From Deltaproteobacteria bacterium HGW-Deltaproteobacteria-6 (lineage in GTDB: Bacteria; Desulfobacterota; Syntrophia; Syntrophales; Smithellaceae): DNA of 64,000 nucleotides. Location of the stretch: positions 242,300 to 306,299 of the forward strand of contig PHAT01000001.1 in the NCBI GenBank assembly GCA_002840435.1, written 5' to 3'. Shown here one piece after another: positions 41,780 to 51,924 of the stretch. Position numbers and translations under genes: made by a program. The notes below the pieces were generated by a model. That model was not told where the DNA came from and ran no database searches. It worked only from the letters and a program-made list of their open reading frames with translations. Numbering within the stretch: the first letter of the stretch is position 1; each line of letters begins with the position of its first letter.

Positions 41780-42236
41780 GAGCAATTTATTTCAGAAAAC
41801 ATTAATTTTGTAATTCAAGAAACGATAAACTTTTATATTCAACAGGAGATAGCGATTTTTACCCTTTGTTCTGAAGTCTGTATCCGTCAGCAAATATTTA
41901 AATATAATATTAATTATCATAATAACTATACTAGCTTAGTGGCATGGAATTACGATAAAGAAAAAGAATCATGCTATTTATTAAAAAATTGACGGAAAAC
42001 ACACTTGACAATTTCATGCGAGCTCCTATTTTTTTAATATTAAGTATATTTCTTTGTCTCCGCAGCGATTTAGTGTTGGTTTTAAGAGTTAAACATTGTC
42101 ACTGAACCGAATGTCGTCTGCGCCGCTGAGAGTTTACGTTGATTCATTGTTTCGGCTACTACAGTCAGGAATCTGCTCCGGATGCCGAAAACTGTTCACG
42201 AGACTATTACGAAGTGCAGAGTTTCAAGGGGGTGCG
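41780..42236. other. AT-rich divergent gap of the cytochrome cluster
   Basis: Some 450 bases of strongly AT-rich DNA between the divergent propeller and decaheme genes. It contains the two facing promoters and an AT palindrome-rich stretch at about 41900-41935. An in-frame extension of the decaheme gene back to 42096 has no ribosome site and no signal peptide. No RNA gene was seen. Confidence 0.55.
42005..42032 (+). promoter_or_regulatory. Promoter of the decaheme-porin operon
   Basis: TTGACA (42005-42010), a 16-base spacer and TATTTT (42027-42032), about 200 bases upstream of the decaheme start. The long leader suggests post-transcriptional control or a second promoter. Confidence 0.45.
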
Positions 42237-43154
42237 ATGCAAAGAATATTTCTGTGGTTTGTCTTTTGTTTCATCTTGGTTCTTACTTGCTGGATTGTCG
42301 TTCCTTCGCAAGGAACGAGCGCAGGAAAAGGTGGCAGGTCTGAGACCTGCAAAATGTGCCATCAGGGACACTACAGCACCTATATCAATTCTCCTCATGC
42401 AAAAATGGCCATCCGTAAAAGTCCGGCAAATGCCGAAGGATGCGAATCCTGTCATGGAGACGGTAAATCCCACATTCAGAAGGGCGGCGGCGGTGGTGTC
42501 GATATTTTCATTTTCAGAGATAAAAAAAATGACGGGGCGGCAAAATCAGCAAAATGTCTCGATTGCCATGCCGAGTCAAGAACCCTCACCCATTGGGACA
42601 TGGGCGCCCATAAGGCTGCCGGTATCTCCTGCGACAACTGCCATACGGTTCATTCGGGGAAAAAAATGAATCTGAAAACGCCTCAGCCGGAATTGTGTAT
42701 TTCCTGCCATCGGAGTATTCGCGGTCAGATTGCCAAGCAATCGCATCATCCCATTAAAGAAGGCAAAATAAAATGCACAGATTGTCATGATCATCACGGC
42801 GGTTTCGGGGAGAAATCCATCAAAGGCGGCTCCGGCAACGAACTATGCTACAAATGTCATGCTGAAAAGCGCGGTCCTTTCATGTGGGAGCATCCTCCTG
42901 TTGAAGAAAACTGCAAAACCTGCCACACCGTGCATGGGAGTAATCATGGGAAACTCCTGAACAACCGCGTACCTCAACTTTGTCAGAGTTGCCATGATGC
43001 AACGCAGCATCCGGGAAATATCTATACAAACTTCTTTAATTTTGGGGGCGCGTCGCAGTCCAACAGGATGTTTGCCCGTTCTTGCCTGAATTGTCATTCG
43101 GAAGTCCACGGTAGTACCGGTCCTTCGACGCGCGGTAAAACCCTGGTCAGATAG
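42237..43154 (+). CDS. Decaheme c-type cytochrome (DmsE/MtrA-like)
   Basis: 305 residues from the ATG at 42237, with AAGGGGG six bases upstream. A signal peptide (LWFVFCFILVLTCWIVV) is followed by ten CxxCH motifs: CKMCH, CESCH, CLDCH, CDNCH, CISCH, CTDCH, CYKCH, CKTCH, CQSCH and CLNCH. Length, heme count and order match the DmsE/MtrA family of periplasmic decahemes that insert into an MtrB-type porin. The porin gene starts ten bases downstream in the same operon, which makes the assignment firm. The complex would move electrons across the outer membrane; direction and outside partner are unknown. Confidence 0.95.
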   Translation: MQRIFLWFVFCFILVLTCWIVVPSQGTSAGKGGRSETCKMCHQGHYSTYINSPHAKMAIRKSPANAEGCESCHGDGKSHIQKGGGGGVDIFIFRDKKNDGAAKSAKCLDCHAESRTLTHWDMGAHKAAGISCDNCHTVHSGKKMNLKTPQPELCISCHRSIRGQIAKQSHHPIKEGKIKCTDCHDHHGGFGEKSIKGGSGNELCYKCHAEKRGPFMWEHPPVEENCKTCHTVHGSNHGKLLNNRVPQLCQSCHDATQHPGNIYTNFFNFGGASQSNRMFARSCLNCHSEVHGSTGPSTRGKTLVR

Positions 43155-43164
43155 GAGGTGATCC

Positions 43165-45234
43165 ATGAAAGGAATCAAATCAATCATAACGATTATGGTG
43201 ATCCTGGGAGCCTGGGGGACCGCCTTCTGTGAAGAGGGGAAATTATCCGGGGACATAACGGTGACGGGAGTCGTTCGGGAAGGAAAAGACAACAGTGCCA
43301 AGTTCAACGAATACCGTGACATCCGGGACGGCGTCTATGGAAGCATCAACTTGAAGTACGACATGCCAAAACAATATATCTTATTCGAATCTAATGATAT
43401 TGGTTACAATACCCAGAGTTATATGCTCGAGGGCGGCAGGTGGGATATGTTTCGCTTGAATATTAACTATGAAGAGATTCCCCATAACTTTACCTACGAT
43501 GCCAGAAGTCTCTATTCAGGTGTGGGTACAAATTCCCTGACTTACGCCGGGGCAACACCAGTGACCAATCCGGCCACCTGGAACACGTTTGACTATACGG
43601 TCAGACGGAAAAATATGGGTGCCGGTCTCAAATTTGATTACCTCAATCCTTTTTATATCGATGTCAATGTGGATCAACAGAGGAAATCCGGTGTATATCC
43701 GCTGGGCGTAGCCGGGACCTCCCCTGGCGGAATCGCCATCGAGCTGCCCGTAAACATTAATTATACGACTGACAATATTAAGGTGGAAACGGGTTATTCA
43801 AGCAAGCCTCTGTTCTTATCCGTAAATTATTTATACAGTCGCTTTGAAAGTGGTGACGGACTTCAGTATTTCCGTAATCCCGCCACCGCAAATACGGCAT
43901 CAGCAACGGATACGCTGTTTCTCCCGCCGGAGAATAACTACAGTAAGTTCGGTTTTCAGGGAGGGGTAGCGCTCCCGTTCAACAGCAAGTTCAGCATAGA
44001 TCTCTCCTCGGCACGTGCCCGTTCCTCCGCGAAGCTGGCCAACAGCTATGTTGCGAATGTTGCCGGCGGGCTGACCGGGATCACCTTGAGCAGTCAATAT
44101 TTCAACGGCAACGTCTACACGGACCAGTTGAATCTTGCTTTGACGTTCAATCCGAAACCTTTCTTAAATGCCAAAATATTTTACAAGTATTATAGTAAAG
44201 ACAACAAATCCGACGTCATTACCACTACCGATGGTGCGACGGTGCTCAACAACCATCTCTTTGATTACCGTAAGAACATCTATGGTATTGAAGCCGGCTT
44301 GAAATTGCCCGCCCAGTTTCGGGTTAATGCCGCCTACCGTTTCACCAAGACGGAACGTGCCCGTGAGGATTTACCGAAAAATCGGGACAACCTTATCGAT
44401 CTGGGGTTGAAATGGAGCGGCCTGAAATTCATGAATGCAAAGGTGGGCTACGAATTTCTAGATCGCGCGGCGGAGTTTGACATTCCGATGACCCCGGTTG
44501 TGTCTCTGGAACCGTGGGTTCGGAGGTTTGATGCCTCAGCCCAAAATAGAAACACATACAAAGCGTCTGTCGAATTCTATCCGCTCGATACATTAAGCAT
44601 GAATATCGGGTATAAATATAAGCATAGTAACTATAAAGATACAATTCTGGGCTTGAATGACATTAAGGCCCAGGAGGTTAATGCGGATATTGACTGGCAG
44701 ATTCACAAACGTGTGCGGCTCTTCGGCTATTTTGATTTCGAGCAACGCACGCTGAACCAATTCCAGAGGCAAACAACCGTTAACAATAGTCCTGATACCG
44801 CGCCTACGGCTACATCATTTAACTGGACCTCTGAGGCGCAGGAAAATACATACGGGTATGGCGTCGGAACCGACATTTCCATCATCATGGATAAATTAAC
44901 TCTGAATCTGTCCCACAATTCCGTCAAATCCGATGGAACTGTTGATTACACCTATCTGGGAGCGGTGGCTTTACCTGCCGGACGGACGCAGGATACTATT
45001 GACCTCAATGCCTGGGACAATTATCATCTCGACAATTTTATTGTTAAGACAACCTATCAGATTACGAAAATGGTGGCCGTGACGGGAGCCTATGCCTTTG
45101 AATCATTCTCATACGGTGATTCCCAGTACAATAACTATCTTTATGTGGCAGGCACTACGCGTATGACGGGGGCATATGCAGAGCAATCCTATCGGACCCA
45201 TGTTGTGTTTCTTAGTGTCAACGTGAAATTCTAA
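43165..45234 (+). CDS. MtrB/PioB-family outer-membrane porin
   Basis: 689 residues with a signal peptide (IITIMVILGAWGTAFC) and long alternating strands, about 26 to 28 by eye, ending in SVNVKF with the terminal Phe of barrels. Segments such as DIRDGVYGSINLKYDM and RFTKTERAREDLPKNRDNLIDLGLKW fit the MtrB/PioB family. The N-terminal CxxC found in some MtrB proteins is not seen. Its place ten bases after the decaheme gene, with AGGAGGTGA before the ATG, marks a two-gene conduit. I saw no outer-surface multiheme cytochrome (MtrC/OmcA-like) nearby. Confidence 0.9.
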   Translation: MKGIKSIITIMVILGAWGTAFCEEGKLSGDITVTGVVREGKDNSAKFNEYRDIRDGVYGSINLKYDMPKQYILFESNDIGYNTQSYMLEGGRWDMFRLNINYEEIPHNFTYDARSLYSGVGTNSLTYAGATPVTNPATWNTFDYTVRRKNMGAGLKFDYLNPFYIDVNVDQQRKSGVYPLGVAGTSPGGIAIELPVNINYTTDNIKVETGYSSKPLFLSVNYLYSRFESGDGLQYFRNPATANTASATDTLFLPPENNYSKFGFQGGVALPFNSKFSIDLSSARARSSAKLANSYVANVAGGLTGITLSSQYFNGNVYTDQLNLALTFNPKPFLNAKIFYKYYSKDNKSDVITTTDGATVLNNHLFDYRKNIYGIEAGLKLPAQFRVNAAYRFTKTERAREDLPKNRDNLIDLGLKWSGLKFMNAKVGYEFLDRAAEFDIPMTPVVSLEPWVRRFDASAQNRNTYKASVEFYPLDTLSMNIGYKYKHSNYKDTILGLNDIKAQEVNADIDWQIHKRVRLFGYFDFEQRTLNQFQRQTTVNNSPDTAPTATSFNWTSEAQENTYGYGVGTDISIIMDKLTLNLSHNSVKSDGTVDYTYLGAVALPAGRTQDTIDLNAWDNYHLDNFIVKTTYQITKMVAVTGAYAFESFSYGDSQYNNYLYVAGTTRMTGAYAEQSYRTHVVFLSVNVKF

Positions 45235-45636
45235 CCGTGGATGCCCGGTGGTGATCCTATTGCAGCCGGGCTCCAACTGCATTTGTTTTGGCAATTATCA
45301 TTCTTAAAGTTCGCAGTGCAATCAGGAGATTAATGCTGTCCCCGATGATCAATGATTTAATTATCCAAATATTGCTCTTGGGACCCGGCTGTGATCTTGA
45401 TATCCTTTCCTTACAGATACTTTCTGAAAAAACGCCTCGGCCCTGTCTCTCGCGACTGACGCAACGTCGATGTCATGTTAGCCTGCCATAAAATAACTCG
45501 TTACAGTAGCTTCCTGAGTACCACATAACTCCATGCGGATGTTTGTATGGTCTTATATTTCTTAATTTCTGTGTCAAACAAAACGCTGCTATCCAACCAA
45601 CACAAAATTTAGGGATATCCCCTTACCTGCGGTTCC
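45235..45636. other. Gene-free gap before htpG
   Basis: About 400 bases without a convincing gene. A 67-codon frame at 45288-45491 has no ribosome site or family features. The gap ends in the htpG promoter. Confidence 0.5.
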
Positions 45637-45667
45637 CTTGACAACCGGAAAATGATAACCATATATA
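45637..45667 (+). promoter_or_regulatory. Promoter of htpG, possibly heat-shock type
   Basis: CTTGACA (45637-45643) with an ACCATATAT stretch at 45658-45666 can be read as a sigma-32 promoter (CTTGAAA, CCCCATNT). The same bases also read as sigma-70: TTGACA, 18-base spacer, TATATA. It lies about 70 bases upstream of the ATG. Confidence 0.5.
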
Positions 45668-45735
45668 AGATCGCAGTGCTCAGATATAAAATCGTTATAT
45701 CAAATAAAAATCAATAATATATAGCAGGAGGCCCT

Positions 45736-47646
45736 ATGGCAGGAAAGAAGAAGACCCATCAGTTTAAAACAGAAGTTCAGCAACTCATGAATATTATCAT
45801 CAACTCTCTGTATTCGCACCGGGAGATTTTTTTGCGGGAACTTGTTTCCAACGCATCGGACGCCCTCGACAAGCTGCGATTCAAGGCGCAGACGGAGTCT
45901 CACATTATGGGTACAGATACGGAACTGAAAATCAGGATTACCCGGAATAAGGAAAAAAATATCCTCGAAGTATCGGATAATGGAATCGGCATGACCTATG
46001 ATGAGGTGGTGGAAAATATCGGAACTATCGCCAAGAGCGGGACGGCGGGATTTCTGGAGGCCATGGGCGAAGTAAAGAATCAGGGGACGGTCACGCCGGA
46101 GCTGATCGGTCAATTCGGCGTTGGCTTTTACAGCGCCTTCATCGTTGCCGAAAAGGTTACGCTGACGACGCGTGCTGCGGGAAGCGAAAAGGGATGCCGG
46201 TGGGAATCATCCGGAGACGGGTCCTATACCATCGAAGAATTCGATAAGGAAACCCGAGGGACAACTATCACTCTGCAACTGAAAAAGGTGGATGCGGATG
46301 ATCAGGATTTCACCGATGAGTGGACCATTCGCGGCATTATCAAGCGGCACTCGGACTTTGTTGGTTATCCTGTCGTCATGGATGTGGAAAAAACGGAACC
46401 GGTCATAAACGCAGACGGCAAACCTGAGGAGGGCAAGACTCAAAAGGTCATCCGGGAAGAGACACTCAACTCCATGAAGGCGATCTGGACAAAGGAGAAA
46501 AATGAGGTTACCGAAGAGGAGCACAACGAATTCTACCAGCACGTCAGCCATGACTGGAACCCGCCCTTGGCACATCTCCACCTGAAGCTCGAAGGGACGA
46601 CGGAATACAGCGCGCTTTTGTACATCCCATCCAGAGCTCCCTTTGATCTTTTCTCCCATGAGCAAAAACACGGGATACAGCTCTATTCCAAGCGGGTCTT
46701 CATTATGGAAAACTGCAAGGAATTGATGCCCCAGTACCTTGCCTTCATTAAGGGCGTTGTTGATGCCCCGGACCTCAATCTCAACGTCAGTCGCGAGATC
46801 CTTCAGCAGGATGCTCTTGTCCGGAATATCAAAAAGAACCTGGTCAAGAAGGTGCTGGAACTTTTGGCAGGGCTCGATCAGGAAAAGTACGAGACTTTCT
46901 ACAAAGAATTTGCCCATATCTTTAAAGCGGGGATATCCCAGGATTTCGATAACAAAGAGAAGATTGCTGCCTTGATGCGCTACAAGACAACCAAATCCGA
47001 CGGGAAATGGGTTTCACTTGCAGACTATGTTGCCCGAATGAATCCGGACCAGAAAGACATTTACTACATTACCGGTGACAATCTGAGTACCCTTATCAAC
47101 AGTCCCCACCTCGAACAACTGAAGGAAAAAGATATTGAAGTCCTTCTCATGACGGATCCCATCGACGAGTGGGTCATTCGTGACCTTCATGAATTTGAGA
47201 AAAAGACCTTCAAGAGCGCAGAGAAGGGTGATCTTGATCTGGACAAAACAGATGATAAGAAAAAAGAGGAATACAGCAGTCTGTTTGAATTCATCAAGTC
47301 GACTCTGGGTGAAAAGGTGAAGGATGTCAAACTTTCCACCCATCTGAAGAATTCCATAGCCTGTCTATCGGGTGATGCCTACGATATGAGCGCTTACATG
47401 GAGAAAATACTCAAAGCCAGCGGCCAGGAAGTGCCGCCCAGTAAACGGGTTCTGGAACTGAACATGGATCATCCCCTTCTTGTGAAGATTAAGGGAATCT
47501 ATGAGAAGAACAAAGAGGCCGATGTCCTGAGAGACTACACGGCGTTTCTGTACGATATGGCGGTTATCTCAGAGGGAGGGAAGCTCGATGATCCGGCAAA
47601 ATTCAACAAAATGATCGGCAGTTTGACGGCTGGAGCCATTGATTAA
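45736..47646 (+). CDS. htpG: Chaperone HtpG (Hsp90)
   Basis: 636 residues, full length. The ATPase motifs are intact: [39 protein letters not shown] and [14 protein letters not shown]. The middle domain shows [32 protein letters not shown] and [17 protein letters not shown]. The C-terminal dimerisation region lacks the eukaryotic MEEVD, as expected. AGGAGG lies four bases before the ATG. It is a single-gene unit with a possible heat-shock promoter and a hairpin terminator. Confidence 0.97.
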
Positions 47647-47667
47647 CAATCTTAAATTAAACACCCG

Positions 47668-47696
47668 ATGGAGCGAGTCGTATTGACTCGCTCCAT
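47668..47696. terminator. Terminator of htpG
   Basis: ATGGAGCGAGTC (47668-47679) pairs perfectly with GACTCGCTCCAT (47685-47696), with a five-base loop, 22 bases past the htpG stop. Confidence 0.75.
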
Positions 47697-47865
47697 TAAA
47701 GAGTGGATATTCAGGCCGTTCCCTTTAAGCCTTTGACTTGAATTCTGAAACACCTTTTGATAAACTCTCCATAGTTGTCGAATTAATGAGCCGGTACTAC
47801 CGTCCCCTAATTTAACTCACTGACTTATTCTGCATTGGAATTAAATATCCCGTAAGGAAAAGCCC

Positions 47866-49599
47866 TTGATCGATCAGGAAAAAACAAAGGAACAACTTAT
47901 CGAAGAATTACATCGCCTTCGTGAACGCTATGCAGATCGGGAACGTATTGAAGAGCAGGTGTCACAAAGTGACCTGCTCCGGGAAAGTGAGGCCCGTTAT
48001 CGCGCTGTTATCGAAAATATTTCCGAGCCTTATGCCGAGCATGATCTGGCCGGCAACATTACTTATTTTAACGATGCCTACTTGAAGGAGACGGGTTACA
48101 GTCGTAAGGAGTTGCAGGGGCTCAGTTACCGGAGCTACATCGAGCGGAAGAATTTGGAGCGGGCCTACCGGATTTATAACGAAGTTTATAAAACAGGCAT
48201 TCCGGCCAAGAGTTCAGAGTTGGAATCAATCAATAAAGACGGAAAGAAAAATCAATATGAATTAACGGTTAGCCTGATCCGGGGTATTCAGGGAAAACCC
48301 ATTGGATTTAGAACACTTTTCCACAATATTACCGAGCGCAGAAATGCTGAAGATGCCATCCGCAGTATTCAGGAGCGATTGGAATTAGTGTTGGCCGGGG
48401 CGGAACTGGGTCTTTACGATATTAACAGCAAGACAGGAGTGTCCTATGTCGATGACCGCTATCTGGATATGCTGGGTTATCAAAGAGAAGACTTTCTTGC
48501 CTTTAACATAGAAACCTGGATGAAAATAATCCATCCTGATGACCTGAATAATATCAGGGAAAAAGTTCGGGAAATTATGTCAGGCAATCGCCAATTAGTC
48601 GAAATGGAATATCGTCTGCGCCACAAGTCGGGTGAATGGATCTGGGTTCTGGGGCGCGGGCGGGTGGTCAGCTGGGATGAAAAGGGAAAGCCGTTAAGGT
48701 TTACAGGCACACAGTTGAACATTACGGATCGTAAAAGGGTGCAGGAAGCGCTGCGCCTTAGCGAGGAACGTTTGCGTCTGGTCACGGACAATATGAAAGA
48801 CATTATTGTCATGACCGACCGGGATTTCAAAATTGTTTATATCAGCCCGTCTGTATTTAGCGTTATGGGATATGATCCAAAAGAAAGGGACGGTGAATCC
48901 CTGATGGATTTTATTCATCCGGAAGACCTCCCTGCCATTGAAACCGGTTTGAGAACTTCCATCGCAACATTTTCTCCAGGTAAGATTGAGTGTCGCTATA
49001 AACATGCTCGAGGTGAGTATATATGGCTGGAAGCAACAGGGGCCTATATGCTGGATCAACAAAGGAATTTTCTTGGGGCGGTTTTCGGTATACGCGATAT
49101 CACGGTGAGAAAAAAAATAGAAGAAAATCTGCAGAAGACCCTTGATGAGCTTGAAACCCGTGTCAAGGAACGCACATTCGAGTTGCAGGAAATCAATACG
49201 ACCTTGCGCGTACTTTTAAAGAACCGGGATGAAGATCAGAAAAACCTTCAAGAGTCCCTGCAGTCCAACATTCATCAACTGGTAATACCTTTTGTACAAA
49301 GGTTGCGAACGGCACAAACTAATGAGCAAAAACTGGAATATCTGAATGTGCTTGAAACCAATCTGAATAATATCGCTTCACCCTTCATTAACAGACTGTC
49401 CATCTCCTACAAGAACCTTTCTCCGAGAGAGCTGCAGGTTGCCGCTCTGATCAAGCAGGGGAAAAGTTCCAAAGATATTGCAGATATCTTTAATCTCTCG
49501 GTCGGGACGGTTAATTCTTACAGAAACAGTATTCGTGAGAAATTAAACATCATCTCTACGGATACCAATCTTCGTTCCTACTTGCTTGCACTGACTTAA
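47866..49599 (+). CDS. Triple-PAS regulator with LuxR-type DNA-binding domain
   Basis: 577 residues from the TTG at 47866 with AAGGA seven bases upstream. After a short coiled coil, three PAS domains lie at about 45-165, 175-295 and 300-420, each with its PAC end (for example RTLFHNITERRNAEDAI, RFTGTQLNITDRK and GAVFGIRDITVRKKIEENL). A helical region (about 420-500) leads to a LuxR/GerE helix-turn-helix (SPRELQVAALIKQGKSSKDIADIF). No histidine-kinase or receiver domain is present, so ligand binding to PAS would act directly on DNA binding. The acyl-CoA synthetase gene lies 145 bases downstream on the same strand and is a possible target. Confidence 0.88.
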   Translation: MIDQEKTKEQLIEELHRLRERYADRERIEEQVSQSDLLRESEARYRAVIENISEPYAEHDLAGNITYFNDAYLKETGYSRKELQGLSYRSYIERKNLERAYRIYNEVYKTGIPAKSSELESINKDGKKNQYELTVSLIRGIQGKPIGFRTLFHNITERRNAEDAIRSIQERLELVLAGAELGLYDINSKTGVSYVDDRYLDMLGYQREDFLAFNIETWMKIIHPDDLNNIREKVREIMSGNRQLVEMEYRLRHKSGEWIWVLGRGRVVSWDEKGKPLRFTGTQLNITDRKRVQEALRLSEERLRLVTDNMKDIIVMTDRDFKIVYISPSVFSVMGYDPKERDGESLMDFIHPEDLPAIETGLRTSIATFSPGKIECRYKHARGEYIWLEATGAYMLDQQRNFLGAVFGIRDITVRKKIEENLQKTLDELETRVKERTFELQEINTTLRVLLKNRDEDQKNLQESLQSNIHQLVIPFVQRLRTAQTNEQKLEYLNVLETNLNNIASPFINRLSISYKNLSPRELQVAALIKQGKSSKDIADIFNLSVGTVNSYRNSIREKLNIISTDTNLRSYLLALT

Positions 49600-49744
49600 A
49601 TCTTACCTGTAATATAGGAGTACATACTACAATACACATATAGATTATATGTATTGACCATTTCTGTTTATCTGTTATCTATACCCGTTAATTATGAATG
49701 GCGTCTATTAAAAGCAATATTCATCAAATTTCAGGAGGGAACAT

Positions 49745-51538
49745 ATGTATCAGTTAACGAAACCGGACAATGTAGTTGAAATACTTGAAAAATCAGTTGC
49801 AAAATTTCCGGAGAGGCCTTTTCTCGGAACGAAAAATAAGGCATTAAAACAGTATGAATGGATATCCTATGCTGACTTTGGAAAACGCGTGGATAACGTC
49901 AGAAGTGGTTTGAGTCAACTGGGAGTTCAAAAGGATGATGCCGTTGGTGTTATCTGCAACAACAGCACGGACTGGGCTGTCTGCTTTTTTGCCAATAGCG
50001 GATTGGGTGCCCGATTTGTTCCCATGTATGAAGCCGAACTGATGCAGGTTTGGAAATATATTATCAATGACGCTAAGGTTAAAGTTCTTTTTATCAGCAA
50101 AAAAGCAATATATGACAAAATAAAAGATGCCATCTCCTCCATACCTTCCTTACAGAAAGTGATCATTATGGAAGGCGACGGACCGGATACCTTGGCGGAT
50201 CTGGAAAAAAAGGGCGCAGCTAAACCCGTTAAAAGTATTTATCCTGCTCAATCAGACATATGCATCCTGATTTACACATCCGGTACGACTGGCGACCCCA
50301 AGGGCGTGCTTCTTTCTCAGGGCAACATTACAAGCAATGCTCATGCTACATCAGCCGCTTTCCCGGAAATCAACCATCTGGACGGATGTCTGAATATCCT
50401 GCCCTGGGCGCACGTTTTCGGACTTGGGGAACTTATTGCATACTGCCTGATGGGCGGGTCCATCGGTCTTGCAGAAAGCGCAGCATCCATCGGGGAAGAC
50501 TTACTTCTGGTTAAACCGACATTCATGACCGCCGTTCCCAGAGTCTTCAACAAGGTCTATGATGGATTAATAACGAAGATGAATGAAGAAGGCGGGTTGG
50601 CCAAGACATTATTTTTCATGGGCGTAGAGAGCGGCAAGAAAAAACATGAGCTGGCGGCACAGGGTAAATCCAGTGCTATGGTAAATCTGAAGTTTAAGAT
50701 TGCCGATGCGGTTGTTTTTGAGAAAATTCGCCAGAAACTGGGCGGCAGATTAAAAGGCGTTATGACAGGAAGCGCCGCCATGAATCCGGAAATATCCCGC
50801 TTCTTCTGGGATATGGGAGTGCCTCTTTATGACGCTTACGGATTGACGGAGACCTCGCCCGGTGCAACAATGAACTGCCCGACAAAATATAAGATAGGCA
50901 GCGTGGGTCCTTTCATGGGAATGAGCACCATCAAGATCGACAAGTCGGTTGTCGGACCGGATGCAACGGATGGAGAAATTATCATTTACGGACCCAACGT
51001 CATGCAGGGATATCACAATAAGCCGGAAGCCACAAAGGCCGTCATGACTCCGGATGGCGGATTCCGGACGGGCGACCGCGGACGTCTTGACGAGGAGGGT
51101 TTTCTCTTTATTACCGGACGACTCAAGGAACAGTTCAAACTCGAAAATGGTAAGTATGTATTCCCTGTAGCCATTGAAGAAGATATTAAGCTGAATCATT
51201 ATATTGAAAATGCCATGATCTACGGGGAGGGCCGTGAATTCAATGTCGCTCTGATCATCCCGGATTTTGCGGCACTGGATAAATGGGCGGCAAAAAATAA
51301 CCTGCCTAAGGACCGCGCAGAGCTGCTGAAAAAGGATGAGACAAAGAAATTCCTCGAGAGTGAAATAATCAATCAATTAAAGGGAACCTATGGAAGTTAT
51401 GAAATCCCGAGAAAATTCATATTTATTTCCGAGCCTTTTTCACTGGAAAACGGGATGCTGACGCAGACCATGAAGCTGAAGAGACGTGTTGTATTTGAAA
51501 AATATCAGGGTCAGATTGATGCATTGTACAAAAGGTAA
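49745..51538 (+). CDS. Long-chain acyl-CoA synthetase (AMP-forming)
   Basis: 597 residues, the size of FAA/ACSL-type long-chain acyl-CoA synthetases. Motifs: IYTSGTTGDPKGVLLSQGN (P-loop), YDAYGLTETSPG (A5) and GFRTGDRGRLDEEGFLFITGR (A7/A8 hinge). KLENGKYVFPVAIEE and PRKFIFISEPF complete the C-terminal lobe. It activates fatty acids to acyl-CoA with ATP, the entry step for beta-oxidation in syntrophic fatty-acid users. AGGAGG lies six bases before the ATG. It is alone between the PAS-LuxR gene and a terminator. Confidence 0.93.
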   Translation: MYQLTKPDNVVEILEKSVAKFPERPFLGTKNKALKQYEWISYADFGKRVDNVRSGLSQLGVQKDDAVGVICNNSTDWAVCFFANSGLGARFVPMYEAELMQVWKYIINDAKVKVLFISKKAIYDKIKDAISSIPSLQKVIIMEGDGPDTLADLEKKGAAKPVKSIYPAQSDICILIYTSGTTGDPKGVLLSQGNITSNAHATSAAFPEINHLDGCLNILPWAHVFGLGELIAYCLMGGSIGLAESAASIGEDLLLVKPTFMTAVPRVFNKVYDGLITKMNEEGGLAKTLFFMGVESGKKKHELAAQGKSSAMVNLKFKIADAVVFEKIRQKLGGRLKGVMTGSAAMNPEISRFFWDMGVPLYDAYGLTETSPGATMNCPTKYKIGSVGPFMGMSTIKIDKSVVGPDATDGEIIIYGPNVMQGYHNKPEATKAVMTPDGGFRTGDRGRLDEEGFLFITGRLKEQFKLENGKYVFPVAIEEDIKLNHYIENAMIYGEGREFNVALIIPDFAALDKWAAKNNLPKDRAELLKKDETKKFLESEIINQLKGTYGSYEIPRKFIFISEPFSLENGMLTQTMKLKRRVVFEKYQGQIDALYKR

Positions 51539-51605
51539 TATGAAATAGTTTTCAATTTCCGATTTCAATCATTTCCGATACCATATTATAATTCTGTTCA
51601 TAAAA

Positions 51606-51635
51606 AAACCTCACCGTCTTCCGGCGGTGAGGTTT
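51606..51635 (+). terminator. Terminator of the acyl-CoA synthetase gene
   Basis: AAACCTCACCG (51606-51616) pairs with CGGTGAGGTTT (51625-51635), followed by CTTAT. Confidence 0.85.
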
Positions 51636-51924
51636 CTTATATCAGGGAGAAGGGAACTAATTTCTTCCTCAATCAACGCCTCACAGCAAGCTGATGGTAT
51701 ATAAAATAAACATGTTTCTTTCGCAGCAAGCCGCCGCGTATTAGCGCTCTTCCCGCAACAGGCGGGATTAAAACGGGTGAACAGATATTCCAGAGGTTTC
51801 CTTCCATCCGTTTTTCGCTGTGTCATGGATGCTGGCCTATTGCGTTTACGGCGAATGTGGACAAAATCAGATTAATCATGTAATGCTTTTTTTACTATCT
51901 TTTACATGTAGGGAAATATTGAAA
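51636..51924. other. Gap between terminator and uppP
   Basis: No gene, tRNA or repeat recognised in these 289 bases. A reading frame continuous with uppP begins at 51820 but lacks a ribosome site. Confidence 0.5.

Noticed and set aside
45288-45491. A 67-codon frame upstream of htpG
   Set aside because: No ribosome site and no family resemblance; the composition is that of the gap.
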